DNA of 64,000 nt from Zoogloeaceae bacterium (GCA_024235655.1 JACKLY010000002.1:1-64000), one strand, 5' to 3'. Positions 14,449 through 22,913 are shown, numbered from the stretch's first letter. Numbers and translations are program-made. Notes: generated from the sequence alone by a model not told the origin.

Positions 14449-15336
14449 ATGACCAACGATGAACTTTCCCCCGCGCTGAAAGCCGGCATCCTTGCCGAGG
14501 CGCTTCCCTATATCAAGCGCTTCCACGGCAAGACCATTGTCGTCAAATACGGCGGCAACGCGATGACCGAGGAGCACCTGAAGCAGTGCTTTGCGCGCGA
14601 CGTGGTGCTGTTGAAACTGGTCGGCCTGAATGTGGTGGTGGTCCACGGCGGCGGTCCGCAGATCGAGAATCTGCTCACCCGCGTCGGCAAGAAGGGCGAG
14701 TTCATCCAGGGCATGCGCGTCACCGATGCCGAGACCATGGAAGTGGTTGAAATGGTGCTGGGCGGGCAGGTCAACAAGGATGTGGTCAACCTGATCAACC
14801 ATGCCGGCGGCAAGGCGGTGGGCCTGACCGGCAAGGATGGCAACTTCATCCGTGCACAGAAGCTGAAGCTGCAAAACAAGGAAAATCCGGGCGACCTGAT
14901 CGACGTCGGGGCGGTCGGCGACATCACCCAGATCGACCCCTCGCTGATCGGCCATCTGGAAGCCGGCGGCTTCATCCCGGTAGTGGCACCGATCGGCGTC
15001 GGAAAGGATGGCGAAACCTACAACATCAACGCTGACGTGGTCGCCGGCAAGATTGCCGAAGTGCTGAAGGCCGAGAAACTGGTGCTGCTGACCAACACAC
15101 CCGGCGTACTCGACAAGGCCGGCCAGCTGATCACCGGCATCACACCCAAGGAAATCGACGACATGGTCGAGGATGGCACCCTCTCCGGCGGCATGCTGCC
15201 GAAGATCGGCTCGGCTCTGGATGCGGCTCGCAACGGCGTGAAGAGCGTGCACATCATCGACGGCCGCGTCGAACACGCGCTGCTGCTCGAAATCCTGACC
15301 GACCATGGCGTCGGCACGATGATCAAGTCGCACTAG
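14449..15336 (+). CDS. argB: Acetylglutamate kinase
   Basis: 295 aa. Catalyses ATP-dependent phosphorylation of N-acetyl-L-glutamate, the second step of arginine synthesis. Amino-acid-kinase landmarks are present: IVVKYGGNAM (phosphate-binding Lys), VVVHGGGPQI, GLTGKDGNFIRA, INADVVAGKIAEVLKAEKLVLLTNTPGVLD and GGMLPKIGSALDAARNGVKSVHIIDGR, the last typical of arginine-inhibited NAGKs. Length is normal. AGGAA lies 5' of ATG 14449. Confidence 0.97.
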   Translation: MTNDELSPALKAGILAEALPYIKRFHGKTIVVKYGGNAMTEEHLKQCFARDVVLLKLVGLNVVVVHGGGPQIENLLTRVGKKGEFIQGMRVTDAETMEVVEMVLGGQVNKDVVNLINHAGGKAVGLTGKDGNFIRAQKLKLQNKENPGDLIDVGAVGDITQIDPSLIGHLEAGGFIPVVAPIGVGKDGETYNINADVVAGKIAEVLKAEKLVLLTNTPGVLDKAGQLITGITPKEIDDMVEDGTLSGGMLPKIGSALDAARNGVKSVHIIDGRVEHALLLEILTDHGVGTMIKSH

Positions 15337-15345
15337 ATGCGACAC

Positions 15346-15449
15346 CTACCGCAGAGGCGCAGAGAAACAGAGGAAACGCGGAGAAGCCCTACATCGGCTT
15401 TCTCTGCGAACGCTCTGCGCCCTCTGCGCCCTCTGCGTCTCTGCGGTAG
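15346..15449. repeat. Imperfect long inverted repeat built of CTCTGCG units
   Basis: The left arm CTACCGCAGAGGCGCAGAG (15346-15364) pairs with the right arm CTCTGCGTCTCTGCGGTAG (15431-15449): 18 of 19 positions complementary. The interior contains further CTCTGCG/CGCAGAG copies, including two tandem CGCCCTCTG units. It fills the gap between argB and the nucleotidase gene. This resembles intergenic REP/MITE-like repeats with a CCGCAGAG core seen in many bacterial genomes. No T-run follows, so it is not a standard terminator. Confidence 0.7.
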
Positions 15450-15461
15450 ATTCTGACCTTA

Positions 15462-16106
15462 ATGCCCACCAAACAACGCATCTGGCTGTTCGACCTCGAC
15501 AACACGCTGCACCACGCCAGCCCGCATATCTTTCCGCACATCAACCGTTCGATGTCTGCCTACATCGAGCGACATCTGGGGGTTGATGCCGAGGAGGCCA
15601 CCCGTCTCCGGCAGACCTACTGGGATCGCTACGGCGCCACCCTGCTCGGGCTGATCCGTCACCACGACATTGACCCCGGCCATTTCTTACGGGAAACGCA
15701 CACCTTCGAGGATCTCGCCGGGATGGTCATTTTTGAACGCGGGCTGGACAACATGCTCAAGCGCCTGCCCGGCCGCAAGATCATTTTCAGCAATGCGCCC
15801 CGTCACTACACCGAGGCGGTGCTTCGGCTGGCCGGGATACGCCGACGTTTCGACGCGGTGTATTCAATCGAACAATTGCGTTTTTGCCCGAAACCCGATG
15901 TTTCGGGCTTTCTCCGCATCCTGCAGCAGGAAAGCCTGCAGGCTCAGGACTGCGTGATGATCGAAGACACCCTGTCCAATCTGGTGACGGCCAAACGACT
16001 CGGCATGAAAACCGTGTGGGTAAGTACCGGCTTACGCCGCTCGCCCTTTGTGGACGTCAAACTTGCATCAATCAGCCACTTGCCGCGCTTCCTCGGAAAG
16101 CTATAA
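15462..16106 (+). CDS. Pyrimidine 5'-nucleotidase, HAD superfamily
   Basis: 214 aa. HAD motif I is WLFDLDNTLHH (nucleophile Asp and acid/base Asp), motif II IIFSNAPRHY, motif III region FCPKPDVSGF (Lys) and motif IV VMIEDTLSNLVTAKRLGMKTVWV. The arrangement and length match the SDT1/Phm8-like pyrimidine 5'-nucleotidases that dephosphorylate UMP/CMP. The gene follows argB and precedes slmA, a common betaproteobacterial order. Substrate is by family only. Confidence 0.88.
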   Translation: MPTKQRIWLFDLDNTLHHASPHIFPHINRSMSAYIERHLGVDAEEATRLRQTYWDRYGATLLGLIRHHDIDPGHFLRETHTFEDLAGMVIFERGLDNMLKRLPGRKIIFSNAPRHYTEAVLRLAGIRRRFDAVYSIEQLRFCPKPDVSGFLRILQQESLQAQDCVMIEDTLSNLVTAKRLGMKTVWVSTGLRRSPFVDVKLASISHLPRFLGKL

Positions 16107-16155
16107 TCGCCGCCAGCAAGCAGTACAAACCAACACGATTATCGGGGGCGACAAG

Positions 16156-16752
16156 ATGGCAAAACCGGGCGAACGCAAATTGCAGATCCTGCAGACACTG
16201 GCCGAAATGCTGGAAAACCCGAAAGGGGAGAAAATCACCACCGCCGCGCTGGCGGCAAAGCTGGACTGTTCGGAAGCCGCGCTGTACCGCCACTTCGCCA
16301 GCAAGGCACAGATGTTCGAGGGACTGATCGAGTTCATCGAATCCAGCCTGTTCTCGGTGATCAATCAGGTCCAGGCGGAAGAAACCGAGGGGCTGGTGCA
16401 GCTTGAACACATCCTCGCCCTGCTGCTCCGCTTTGCCCAGAAAAACCGGGGCATGACCCGCGTGCTGATCGGCGAGGCGCTGGTCAATGAAAACGAGCGC
16501 TTGCAGGCGCGCATCAACGCCCTGCTCGACAAGCTGGAAGCGGCGCTCAAGCAGTCGCTGCGCGTCGCCTCGACGCAGGGACGCGTCGACGCCAACCTCG
16601 ACTTCGGCGCCATGGCCAACCTGCTGGTCAGCTTCGCCATCGGTCGCTGGCAGGCCTACGCCAAGAGCGGTTTCACCCGTGAGCCGCTGGCGCAGTGGGC
16701 ACAACAATGGCCAATGCTGGCGGTGGCGATCCTGGCCAGCCGCAGCGCCTGA
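16156..16752 (+). CDS. slmA: Nucleoid occlusion factor SlmA (TetR family)
   Basis: 198 aa from ATG 16156 (MAKPGERKLQ). The TetR-type helix-turn-helix (ITTAALAAKLDCSEAALYRHFASKAQMFEGLIEFIE) and the rest (FAQKNRGMTRVLIGEALVNENERLQARINALLDKLE) are those of SlmA, which binds specific chromosomal sites and blocks FtsZ assembly over the nucleoid. The frame is open 36 codons further upstream, but that part overlaps the nucleotidase gene and is not conserved. A GGGGG lies 7-8 nt before the start. Confidence 0.93.
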   Translation: MAKPGERKLQILQTLAEMLENPKGEKITTAALAAKLDCSEAALYRHFASKAQMFEGLIEFIESSLFSVINQVQAEETEGLVQLEHILALLLRFAQKNRGMTRVLIGEALVNENERLQARINALLDKLEAALKQSLRVASTQGRVDANLDFGAMANLLVSFAIGRWQAYAKSGFTREPLAQWAQQWPMLAVAILASRSA

Positions 16753-16760
16753 CTTTCCGC

Positions 16761-17561
16761 ATGCAGCAGAAATGGGCAGGGTGCTTCGGCATCGTACTGC
16801 TGGCGGTGTCCGCAGCCTATGCCGACGCCGGCAAGGACACAATCGACGCAGCCCGTTATGCCTCACCCACGGAGCGTTACGGTCATTTTGCGCTGGGCAG
16901 GCCGCATGAGTACGCCGTACTGGAGGCCAGCACCGCCAACGGCAAACGACTCCGCCTGCAACTCCCGGACGATGAGGTTTTTGAAGACCTGGCACCACGG
17001 CTCGTCAAATTGTCAGCCGATGCCCCGACAACCCTGCTGACCATTGTCAGCGAGCGCCACCGCGGTGCCCGGCTGGTCCTGATCGAGCAAAGTGGTAATC
17101 AACTCAGGATCGCCGCTCAATCGGATCCCATCGGCACCCCTCATCGCTGGCTCAACCCCGTCGGGGTTGCCGACCTGGATGGCGACGGCCGGGCTGAAAT
17201 TGCTGCAGTCACCACGCCGCACATTGCAGGCAGCCTGAAAATCTATCAGCGCCAAGGTCACCGCCTGGTCGAAAAGGCTTCCCGGGCAGGCTTGTCCAAC
17301 CACATCTACGGCTCGACACAACTTGGCTTATCGATGCCCGTGCCGGTTGCCGGAAACATGTTGCTGCTGGTCCCGGATCAGCAACGGGATTCTCTGCGAC
17401 TCATCGCATTCCGGAACGGGCAACTGAGCGAAGCCGGGCGCTGCATGCTGGCCACGAAAATCACCGGCACCATCACGCGCCTGCCGCCGGACAAGGTAAT
17501 GGCGATCACGGCAGCAGGCACGGAAACAATTGAGTTGTCCCGCTGCATCCAATCCGACTAG
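16761..17561 (+). CDS. Exported protein with a VCBS/FG-GAP-like repeat
   Basis: 266 aa from ATG 16761, 8 nt after slmA, so probably cotranscribed. A signal peptide (WAGCFGIVLLAVSAAYA) is followed by a beta-rich protein. The segment NPVGVADLDGDGRAEIAAVTTP is a classic calcium-binding FG-GAP/VCBS repeat (DxDGDGxxE). Two cysteines near the end (CMLA and RCIQ) may form a disulfide. Likely periplasmic; no specific function assignable. A bidirectional terminator follows. Confidence 0.8.
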   Translation: MQQKWAGCFGIVLLAVSAAYADAGKDTIDAARYASPTERYGHFALGRPHEYAVLEASTANGKRLRLQLPDDEVFEDLAPRLVKLSADAPTTLLTIVSERHRGARLVLIEQSGNQLRIAAQSDPIGTPHRWLNPVGVADLDGDGRAEIAAVTTPHIAGSLKIYQRQGHRLVEKASRAGLSNHIYGSTQLGLSMPVPVAGNMLLLVPDQQRDSLRLIAFRNGQLSEAGRCMLATKITGTITRLPPDKVMAITAAGTETIELSRCIQSD

Positions 17562-17575
17562 CGAATCAGAACGCG

Positions 17576-17615
17576 AAAAAAAAGCCCGTCTGAAAGTCAG
17601 CGCGGGCTTTTTTTC
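17576..17615. terminator. Bidirectional terminator between the VCBS gene and hemB
   Basis: An A-run followed by GCCCG (17584-17588) pairs with CGGGC (17603-17607) followed by a T-run (17608-17614), extended by A-T pairing at the base. It serves both convergent genes. Confidence 0.8.
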
Positions 17616-17631
17616 ACCTGGGCGTAAGCAC

Positions 17632-18636
17632 CTACTTCTTCAGCCACTCCGCGGCATCCAGCGCAAAGTAGGTCAGGATGCCGTCGGCCCCCGCCCGCTT
17701 GAAACCAAGCAAGGCCTCCAGCACGCAGGCCTCCTCGTTCAGCCAGCCGTTCTGGGCGGCCGCCTTGAGCATCGCGTATTCGCCACTGACCTGATAGACG
17801 TAGGTCGGCACCTTCAGCTCTTCCTTCACACGACGGACGATGTCGAGGTAGGGCATGCCCGGCTTGACCATGACCATGTCGGCACCTTCGGCAATATCCA
17901 GTGCGACTTCACGGATGGCCTCGTCGCTGTTGGCCGGGTCCATCTGGTAGGTATATTTGTTGCCCTTGCCGAGATTCGCTGCCGAACCGACTGCATCGCG
18001 GAACGGGCCGTAGAAGGCCGAGGCGTACTTGGCCGAGTAGGCGAGGATGCGGGTATAGATCAGCTGCTTCGCTTCCAGGGCATTACGGATGGCGCCAACA
18101 CGCCCATCCATCATGTCCGACGGAGCAACGACATCGGCCCCGGCTTCGGCATGGCAGAGCGCCTGCTTGACCAGAACCGCCAGCGTTTCATCGTTCAGCA
18201 CATAACCGGTGCTGTCGATCAGGCCATCCTGGCCGTGGATCGTGTAGGGATCCAGCGCCACGTCGGTAATGACGCCCAGTTCGGGGAATTCCTTCTTCAG
18301 CGCACGCACGACGCGCGGCACCAGACCGTCGGGGTTGTAAGCCTCTTCGGCCAGCTCCGTCTTGAACGATTGATCAACCACAGGGAACAGGGCCAGTGCC
18401 GGCACCCCGAGCTTGACCGCACGCTCGGCCGTTTTCAACAACAGGTCGAGACTCTGACGCTCGACACCGGGCATGGAACCGACCTTCTCGACGCGCTGCT
18501 CACCATCGAGCACGAACACCGGGTAGATGAAATCGTCAGGCGTCAGCACATTCTCGCGCATCAGGCGACGGGAGAAATCGTCGCGACGCATGCGGCGCAT
18601 GCGAGTTCCCGGGAAAATGGGGGTGCCGTTACTCAT
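17632..18636 (-). CDS. hemB: Delta-aminolevulinic acid dehydratase (porphobilinogen synthase)
   Basis: 334 aa. Condenses two 5-aminolevulinate molecules to porphobilinogen in heme synthesis. The Schiff-base lysines are visible in YSAKYASAFYGPFRD and in MVMVKPGMPYLD. The metal-site segment reads DVALDPYTIHGQDG, with Asp in place of the zinc cysteines, so this is the magnesium-dependent class. Start MSNGTPIFPGTRMRRMRRDDF is typical. An AT-rich leader lies upstream. Confidence 0.96.
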   Translation of the reverse strand: MSNGTPIFPGTRMRRMRRDDFSRRLMRENVLTPDDFIYPVFVLDGEQRVEKVGSMPGVERQSLDLLLKTAERAVKLGVPALALFPVVDQSFKTELAEEAYNPDGLVPRVVRALKKEFPELGVITDVALDPYTIHGQDGLIDSTGYVLNDETLAVLVKQALCHAEAGADVVAPSDMMDGRVGAIRNALEAKQLIYTRILAYSAKYASAFYGPFRDAVGSAANLGKGNKYTYQMDPANSDEAIREVALDIAEGADMVMVKPGMPYLDIVRRVKEELKVPTYVYQVSGEYAMLKAAAQNGWLNEEACVLEALLGFKRAGADGILTYFALDAAEWLKK

Positions 18637-18756
18637 AAAAACCTCTCAATATTCAATACAAAACATTTATCCAATACCTGGACGGGAACTTTTCCACCAT
18701 CACGTTTTCTCACCCGCAGATGGTTCGCCGTCTCCCGCTTCACCTCCCTGAGCGGG

Positions 18757-18777
18757 TGCCTTAATCTCTTTAAGGCA
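18757..18777. repeat. Inverted repeat between hemB and engB
   Basis: TGCCTTAA (18757-18764) / TTAAGGCA (18770-18777), followed on the plus strand by TTTT. It sits 2 nt past the engB stop. It has terminator form only on the plus strand, so its role is unclear. Confidence 0.35.
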
Positions 18778-18779
18778 TT

Positions 18780-19514
18780 TTAGCCCCCGGCTCCCCCTTT
18801 GCCGGGGGCTTTCTTTTTCTTCTCGGCCTTTCTTGCGGCGAGGCGAGCCGCCAACTCAGGATTGCGTTTCTCGCCCGGACCCAGGATGCGCTTGGCCGCC
18901 GGCGCAGGCGGCACCTTGGCTTCAATGCCCAGCCATTTTCCAAGCACCGCTTCGGCCACTTCAATGCCGGTTTTCTTCAGGCTGGAGAACAGTTGCGCGG
19001 AACACTGCTCACCCAGCGCGGAAACCGCCTCGCGTACTTCCCGCAGCGTTTTTGTCTGCTGCTGCTTGGTCAGCTTGTCGGCCTTGGTCAGCAGGATGTG
19101 GATCAGCTTGCCGGTTGGCGCGAACCACTCGATCAACTGCACATCGAGTTCGGTCAACGGGTGGCGGCTATCCATGATCAGCACGATGCCCTTGAGTGCC
19201 TGACGGCCTTCAAGATAGGGGGCAATCAGCCCTTCCCAGGCCGTACGAACCTCCTCCGGCGCCTTGGCATAGCCATAGCCGGGCAGATCCACCAGAAACT
19301 TGCCTGTCGCCAGTTGAAAATAATTGAGGTGTTGCGTGCGCCCCGGCGTCTTGGAAACAAAGGCCAGGCGCGTGTGATTTGCCAGCGTATTGATGGCCGA
19401 CGATTTTCCGGCATTGGAGCGGCCGGCAAAGGCAACTTCGCAGTCCACGTCGCGAGGCAGATCCCGCAAATCGGCAATCGTGGTAAAAAAGCTGGCATTC
19501 TGGAATAGGGGCAT
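18780..19514 (-). CDS. engB: Ribosome biogenesis GTPase EngB (YihA/YsxC)
   Basis: 244 aa. Essential TRAFAC GTPase acting in 50S subunit assembly. G-motifs: G1 GRSNAGKSS, G3 DLPGYGYAKAP and G4 LTKADK. The core ends near residue 200; the remaining 40 or so residues form a basic Lys/Arg/Ala/Gly tail (RLAARKAEKKKKAPGKGGAGG) longer than in E. coli YihA, possibly an RNA-contacting extension. Divergent from the cytochrome c4 gene; the 107-nt gap must hold both promoters. Confidence 0.95.
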   Translation of the reverse strand: MPLFQNASFFTTIADLRDLPRDVDCEVAFAGRSNAGKSSAINTLANHTRLAFVSKTPGRTQHLNYFQLATGKFLVDLPGYGYAKAPEEVRTAWEGLIAPYLEGRQALKGIVLIMDSRHPLTELDVQLIEWFAPTGKLIHILLTKADKLTKQQQTKTLREVREAVSALGEQCSAQLFSSLKKTGIEVAEAVLGKWLGIEAKVPPAPAAKRILGPGEKRNPELAARLAARKAEKKKKAPGKGGAGG

Positions 19515-19621
19515 GGTGACCTGATCGGTGCGCTGATGCGCTGTAGCGGCAAAGTGTTATAGAATATCAGGTTTGTTAATTCCCATCTTCAGGCCACGGG
19601 CCGACAACTAGGAGTTTGGTC

Positions 19622-20257
19622 ATGATTCGTACCACGGCGATGGCAGTGCTGCTTGCCGCCACTCTCAACGTGAATGCCTCCGACAAGGCTCCCGCCAAGG
19701 CAGATCCTGAAGCGGCAAAGCCAATTGCAGAATCCGTTTGTGTCGCCTGCCACGGAGCAGATGGCAACAGCCCGGCGGCACCCAATCCTAACCTCGCAAG
19801 CCAGGGCGAAGCCTATCTGAAGAAGCAGCTTTCCAACTTCAAGGCCGGCGAAAACAAGCCCGCCCTGCGTGACAACCCGATCATGGGTGGCATGGTCGCA
19901 GCGCTTTCTGACGATGACATGGCCAACCTCGCCGCCTATTTCAGCAAGCAGAAGCTGACCCCGGCGGTTGCCAAGGATGCTGCACTGGTGGCAGAAGGGC
20001 AGAAGCTCTGGCGCCAGGGCGATTTCTCCAAGGGCATCCCTGCCTGTGCTGGCTGCCACGGCCCAGCAGGCAAGGGACTTCCGGCGCAGTATCCGGCGCT
20101 GGCAGGCCAGCATCCGGAATACACGCTGGATCAGCTGATGAAATTCCGATCTGGTGAGCGTGCCAACGACCCCGAAAAGATGATGCGCATGATCGCCAGC
20201 AAATTGTCGGACGGCCAGATGAAGGCCGTTGCCGAATACGCAGCAGGCCTGCGTTGA
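19622..20257 (+). CDS. Diheme cytochrome c4
   Basis: 211 aa from ATG 19622, with AGGAG 7 nt upstream; a TTG two codons earlier is less likely. A signal peptide (TAMAVLLAATLNVNA) is followed by two cytochrome c domains, each with CxxCH: VCVACHG and PACAGCHGP. Distal methionines are plausible in NPIMGGMVAALSDDDM and in the KMMRMIASKLSDGQMKA region. Cytochromes c4 shuttle electrons from the bc1 complex to terminal oxidases in the periplasm. A strong terminator follows. Confidence 0.95.
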   Translation: MIRTTAMAVLLAATLNVNASDKAPAKADPEAAKPIAESVCVACHGADGNSPAAPNPNLASQGEAYLKKQLSNFKAGENKPALRDNPIMGGMVAALSDDDMANLAAYFSKQKLTPAVAKDAALVAEGQKLWRQGDFSKGIPACAGCHGPAGKGLPAQYPALAGQHPEYTLDQLMKFRSGERANDPEKMMRMIASKLSDGQMKAVAEYAAGLR

Positions 20258-20287
20258 TCGGCGCAAGCAAGAAAACACCAAGACCTG

Positions 20288-20322
20288 AAGGGGTGGCCAC
20301 GAGCCACCCCTTCTTTTTTGTT
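20288..20322 (+). terminator. Rho-independent terminator of cytochrome c4 gene
   Basis: A 10-bp perfect stem AAGGGGTGGC (20288-20297) / GCCACCCCTT (20303-20312) is followed by a T-rich tail CTTTTTTGTTTTTT. Confidence 0.9.
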
Positions 20323-20420
20323 TTTTCTGATTTCGGGTTGCCCGCCCTTCGGCGCAGCGCTAGACTTGGCTGCATGCAGCCGTTCTACGGCAAGCCAACC
20401 CGTCACCACGGAGACTCCCG

Positions 20421-20852
20421 ATGAAGACACTCAAGCAACTGCTTGCTGAAAAGCCCCAGAAACTGGCCGCTGTCGCCCCCAAGGACACCGTATTTCACGC
20501 CTTGCAGGTGATGTCTGACAACAGGGTCGGTGCAGTACTGGTAATGGACGGCGAGCGACTGGTGGGCATCTTCTCGGAGCGCGACTATGCTCGCAAGGTG
20601 ATTCTCATGGGCAAGGCCTCCAAGGAAACGCGGGTCGAGGAAATCATGACGGACAAGGTGATGTATGCCACCCCGGACAACTCAGTGCAGGAGTGCATGG
20701 CACTGATGACAGAGGGCCACTTCCGTCACCTGCCGGTCATGGATGACGGTCAGCAGGTCGTCGGCGTCATTTCAATCGGTGACCTGGTCAAGGAAACCAT
20801 CTGCGAACAGCAGTTCATCATCGACCAGCTGGAGCGCTACATCTCCGGTTGA
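20421..20852 (+). CDS. CBS-domain-pair protein
   Basis: 143 aa comprising a single Bateman module: CBS1 (VAPKDTVFHALQVMSDNRVGAVLVMDGERLVGIFSERDYARK) and CBS2 (YATPDNSVQECMALMTEGHFRHLPVMDDGQQVVGVISIGDLVKE). Stand-alone CBS pairs bind adenine nucleotides and act as energy sensors on partner proteins; no partner is encoded next to it. It has no membrane segment or signal peptide. Confidence 0.92.
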   Translation: MKTLKQLLAEKPQKLAAVAPKDTVFHALQVMSDNRVGAVLVMDGERLVGIFSERDYARKVILMGKASKETRVEEIMTDKVMYATPDNSVQECMALMTEGHFRHLPVMDDGQQVVGVISIGDLVKETICEQQFIIDQLERYISG

Positions 20853-20999
20853 CGTAGCCAGTCCGAGCCGGGCATATGGAGGCGCCTCCCAGGCGCTTTC
20901 GGAAACTCCTCGGAATATTTTTCTACCGGCAGGGAATAAACGGCAACAGCTGTTTGTTAACGGGTTACCACTCCAACGAGAAACGGAAGGAACCCGATC

Positions 21000-21389
21000 A
21001 TGAAAACGACTTCTGCATACCTGCTCACCGGCTTGCTCGCCTTCACCCTCAGCGCCTGCGCTGGCAGCTACGATGGCTCATCAGCGCAACCCGCCAAAAT
21101 GGAAGGCGGCATGCTGGTCGGCAGCAACGGCATGACGCTCTATACCTTTGACAAGGACGTTGCCGGCGACGGCAAAAGCGTGTGCAATGGCCCATGTGCC
21201 ACTAACTGGCCCCCCCTCTTAGCGGCTGCCGGCGACCATGCCGCCGGCGACTGGAGCATCATCACCCGCGACGACGGCAAGCGTCAGTGGGCCTGGAAAG
21301 GCAAACCACTGTACTTCTGGATCAAGGACCAGAAGCCGGGCGACACCACTGGCGACGGCGTGAACAAGGTCTGGCACATCGCCAGATAA
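21000..21389 (+). CDS. COG4315-type secreted lipoprotein
   Basis: 129 aa. The lipoprotein signal peptide ends LSACAG (lipobox, Cys20). Two copies of the family motif Yx(F/W/Y)xxD follow: LYTFDKD and LYFWIKD. Between them a CNGPCATNWPPL block contains the conserved Cys pair. The biochemical role of this family is unknown; it is usually encoded with an ECF sigma/anti-sigma pair, exactly as here. GGAAGGA lies upstream of the start, in a leader of about 150 nt containing GGAATA elements. Confidence 0.88.
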   Translation: MKTTSAYLLTGLLAFTLSACAGSYDGSSAQPAKMEGGMLVGSNGMTLYTFDKDVAGDGKSVCNGPCATNWPPLLAAAGDHAAGDWSIITRDDGKRQWAWKGKPLYFWIKDQKPGDTTGDGVNKVWHIAR

Positions 21390-21434
21390 GTCTGCCTGCC
21401 GACTGTCTCCGAGCCCGTAACGACAACTGTTGTC

Positions 21435-21935
21435 ATGGACGATCTGGCCGAGCACATTCCCCGACTGCGCCGCTACGCCAGGGCGCTGACGGGTGAACGG
21501 CACCAGGCCGACGACCTTGTTCAGGACACACTCGAGCGCGCACTGACACGCTTTTCGTTCTGGCAAAGGGGCAGCCGGCTTGATTCCTGGCTACTGACTA
21601 TCATGCACAACATTTTCGTCAACCAGATCAAGGCAGCTCAGCGACAGGCCACGGAAGTGCTTGACGAACTGGCACACCAGCCATCGCAGCGGGCCACGCA
21701 GGGTGATGCACTGGAGGTGCAGGACATACACGCTGCCTTGGCCATGCTGCCCTATGAACAACGGTCGGTACTTCTGCTGGTCACGCTGGATGAACGCAGC
21801 TATGAGGAAACCGCTGCCATTCTCGACATTCCCGTCGGCACCGTCATGTCTCGCCTGTCACGCGCGCGCGATCGGCTGCGCCAGCTGCTTGAAGGCACTG
21901 CCAGCACGGCGCCGGCCTTGAAGGTGGTGAAATGA
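21435..21935 (+). CDS. ECF RNA polymerase sigma factor
   Basis: 166 aa. Region 2: IPRLRRYARALTGERHQADDLVQDTLERALTR followed by SRLDSWLLTIMHNIFVNQIKA. Region 4: LAMLPYEQRSVLLLVTLDERSYEETAAILDIPVGTVMSRLSRARDRLRQLL. It lies 45 nt after the lipoprotein gene and overlaps the anti-sigma start by 4 nt (ATGA). Likely controls its own operon. It belongs to a different ECF group from the factor at 12.7-13.3 kb, judging by region 4. Confidence 0.93.
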   Translation: MDDLAEHIPRLRRYARALTGERHQADDLVQDTLERALTRFSFWQRGSRLDSWLLTIMHNIFVNQIKAAQRQATEVLDELAHQPSQRATQGDALEVQDIHAALAMLPYEQRSVLLLVTLDERSYEETAAILDIPVGTVMSRLSRARDRLRQLLEGTASTAPALKVVK

Positions 21936-22684
21936 ACCGGCCACTGGACAATGAACTGCATGCCTGGGTCGATGGTCGGCTGGACGCCACGCGTGCTGCC
22001 GCGGTCACGGCCTGGCTGGCACAGCACCCGGATGAAGAGGCTTGCCTGATCGCCTGGCGGCGGCAGAAGGAGCTGCTGCACGCGGCCTTTGATCCGGCAC
22101 TGGAGGAACCCGTACCAACCCGCCTGAGCGACCTTGCCCGGCGTCGTGCACCGTCACGCCTCTGGCGTGCCGCGGCGGCAATCGGCTGGCTGGCCATCGG
22201 CATCGGCACCGGCTACATACTGCGCGGCGAGGTACCTGCTGAAATGAACAGGACACCAGCGCTGGCACGTAATGCGGCCATTGCCCATGTGGTCTACACG
22301 CCGGAAGTCCGTCACCCGGTTGAAGTCGGCGCCGATCAGGAGGCACATCTGATCCAGTGGCTGTCAAAGCGTCTGGGAACACCGCTGAAGACACCGAAAT
22401 TCGAGCAGACGGGCTTCAGCCTCGTCGGTGGCCGCTTGCTACCGGGCGAACGCGGTGCCGTGGCGCAGTTCATGTACGAGGACACGAGCGGTCGGCGACT
22501 GACGCTGTATGTTCGCACCGACCCGGAAAATCGCGACACGGCCTTCCGCTACGCGCAGGAAGGCAAGGTCAGCGTCTTCTACTGGCTGGACCACAAGGTC
22601 GGCTACGCGCTCTCCGCTGAAATGCCGCGCGAGGAGCTGCTGGCCATTGCCGAACTCGCCTACCGGCAGCTCGGCCGGAACTGA
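21932..22684 (+). CDS. Membrane-bound anti-sigma factor
   Basis: 250 aa. N-terminal cytoplasmic anti-sigma domain (LDNELHAWVDGRLDATRAAAVTAWLAQHPDEEACLIAWRRQKELL) without an obvious zinc Cys/His set, one membrane segment around residues 78-97 (WRAAAAIGWLAIGIGTGYIL), then a periplasmic domain of about 150 residues (HLIQWLSKRLGTPLKTPKFEQTGFSLVGGRLLP). This matches the transmembrane transcriptional regulators that hold a co-encoded ECF factor. The inducing signal is unknown. Confidence 0.9.
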   Translation: MNRPLDNELHAWVDGRLDATRAAAVTAWLAQHPDEEACLIAWRRQKELLHAAFDPALEEPVPTRLSDLARRRAPSRLWRAAAAIGWLAIGIGTGYILRGEVPAEMNRTPALARNAAIAHVVYTPEVRHPVEVGADQEAHLIQWLSKRLGTPLKTPKFEQTGFSLVGGRLLPGERGAVAQFMYEDTSGRRLTLYVRTDPENRDTAFRYAQEGKVSVFYWLDHKVGYALSAEMPREELLAIAELAYRQLGRN

Positions 22685-22745
22685 CCTGACAACGCCAGCC
22701 GCCTGACCGGCTGGATGTTTCCCGCCGCGTCAAACGACCGCAACC

Positions 22746-22913
22746 CTATTCGTTACCCTCTTTCCGCAAACGGCGCTCGATCAGCACCTTCTGCCGGGCC
22801 CGCCCGGCCTTCTTGTCCTGGCGTTCATGCGCCCCGGCCTTGGCCATCAACGGCGAACCGGCAAAGGGGTTGCGTGGCCGCATGGCACGCTTGGCACTGC
22901 GGGCTGACTTCAT
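22746..22913 (-). CDS. Small basic conserved-looking protein downstream of bioC
   Basis: 55 aa, begins MKSARSAKRAMRPRN and ends RRLRKEGNE. It contains about 17 Arg/Lys and no cysteines or membrane segment. Its ATG overlaps the bioC stop by 4 nt (ATGA at 22913-22910), which argues strongly for a translated gene. I do not recognise the family. The charge suggests nucleic-acid or ribosome contact, but nothing more can be said. Confidence 0.6.
   Translation of the reverse strand: MKSARSAKRAMRPRNPFAGSPLMAKAGAHERQDKKAGRARQKVLIERRLRKEGNE

Noticed and set aside
17530..18783. A 417-codon open frame on the plus strand
   Set aside because: Antisense to hemB, which carries all catalytic motifs.
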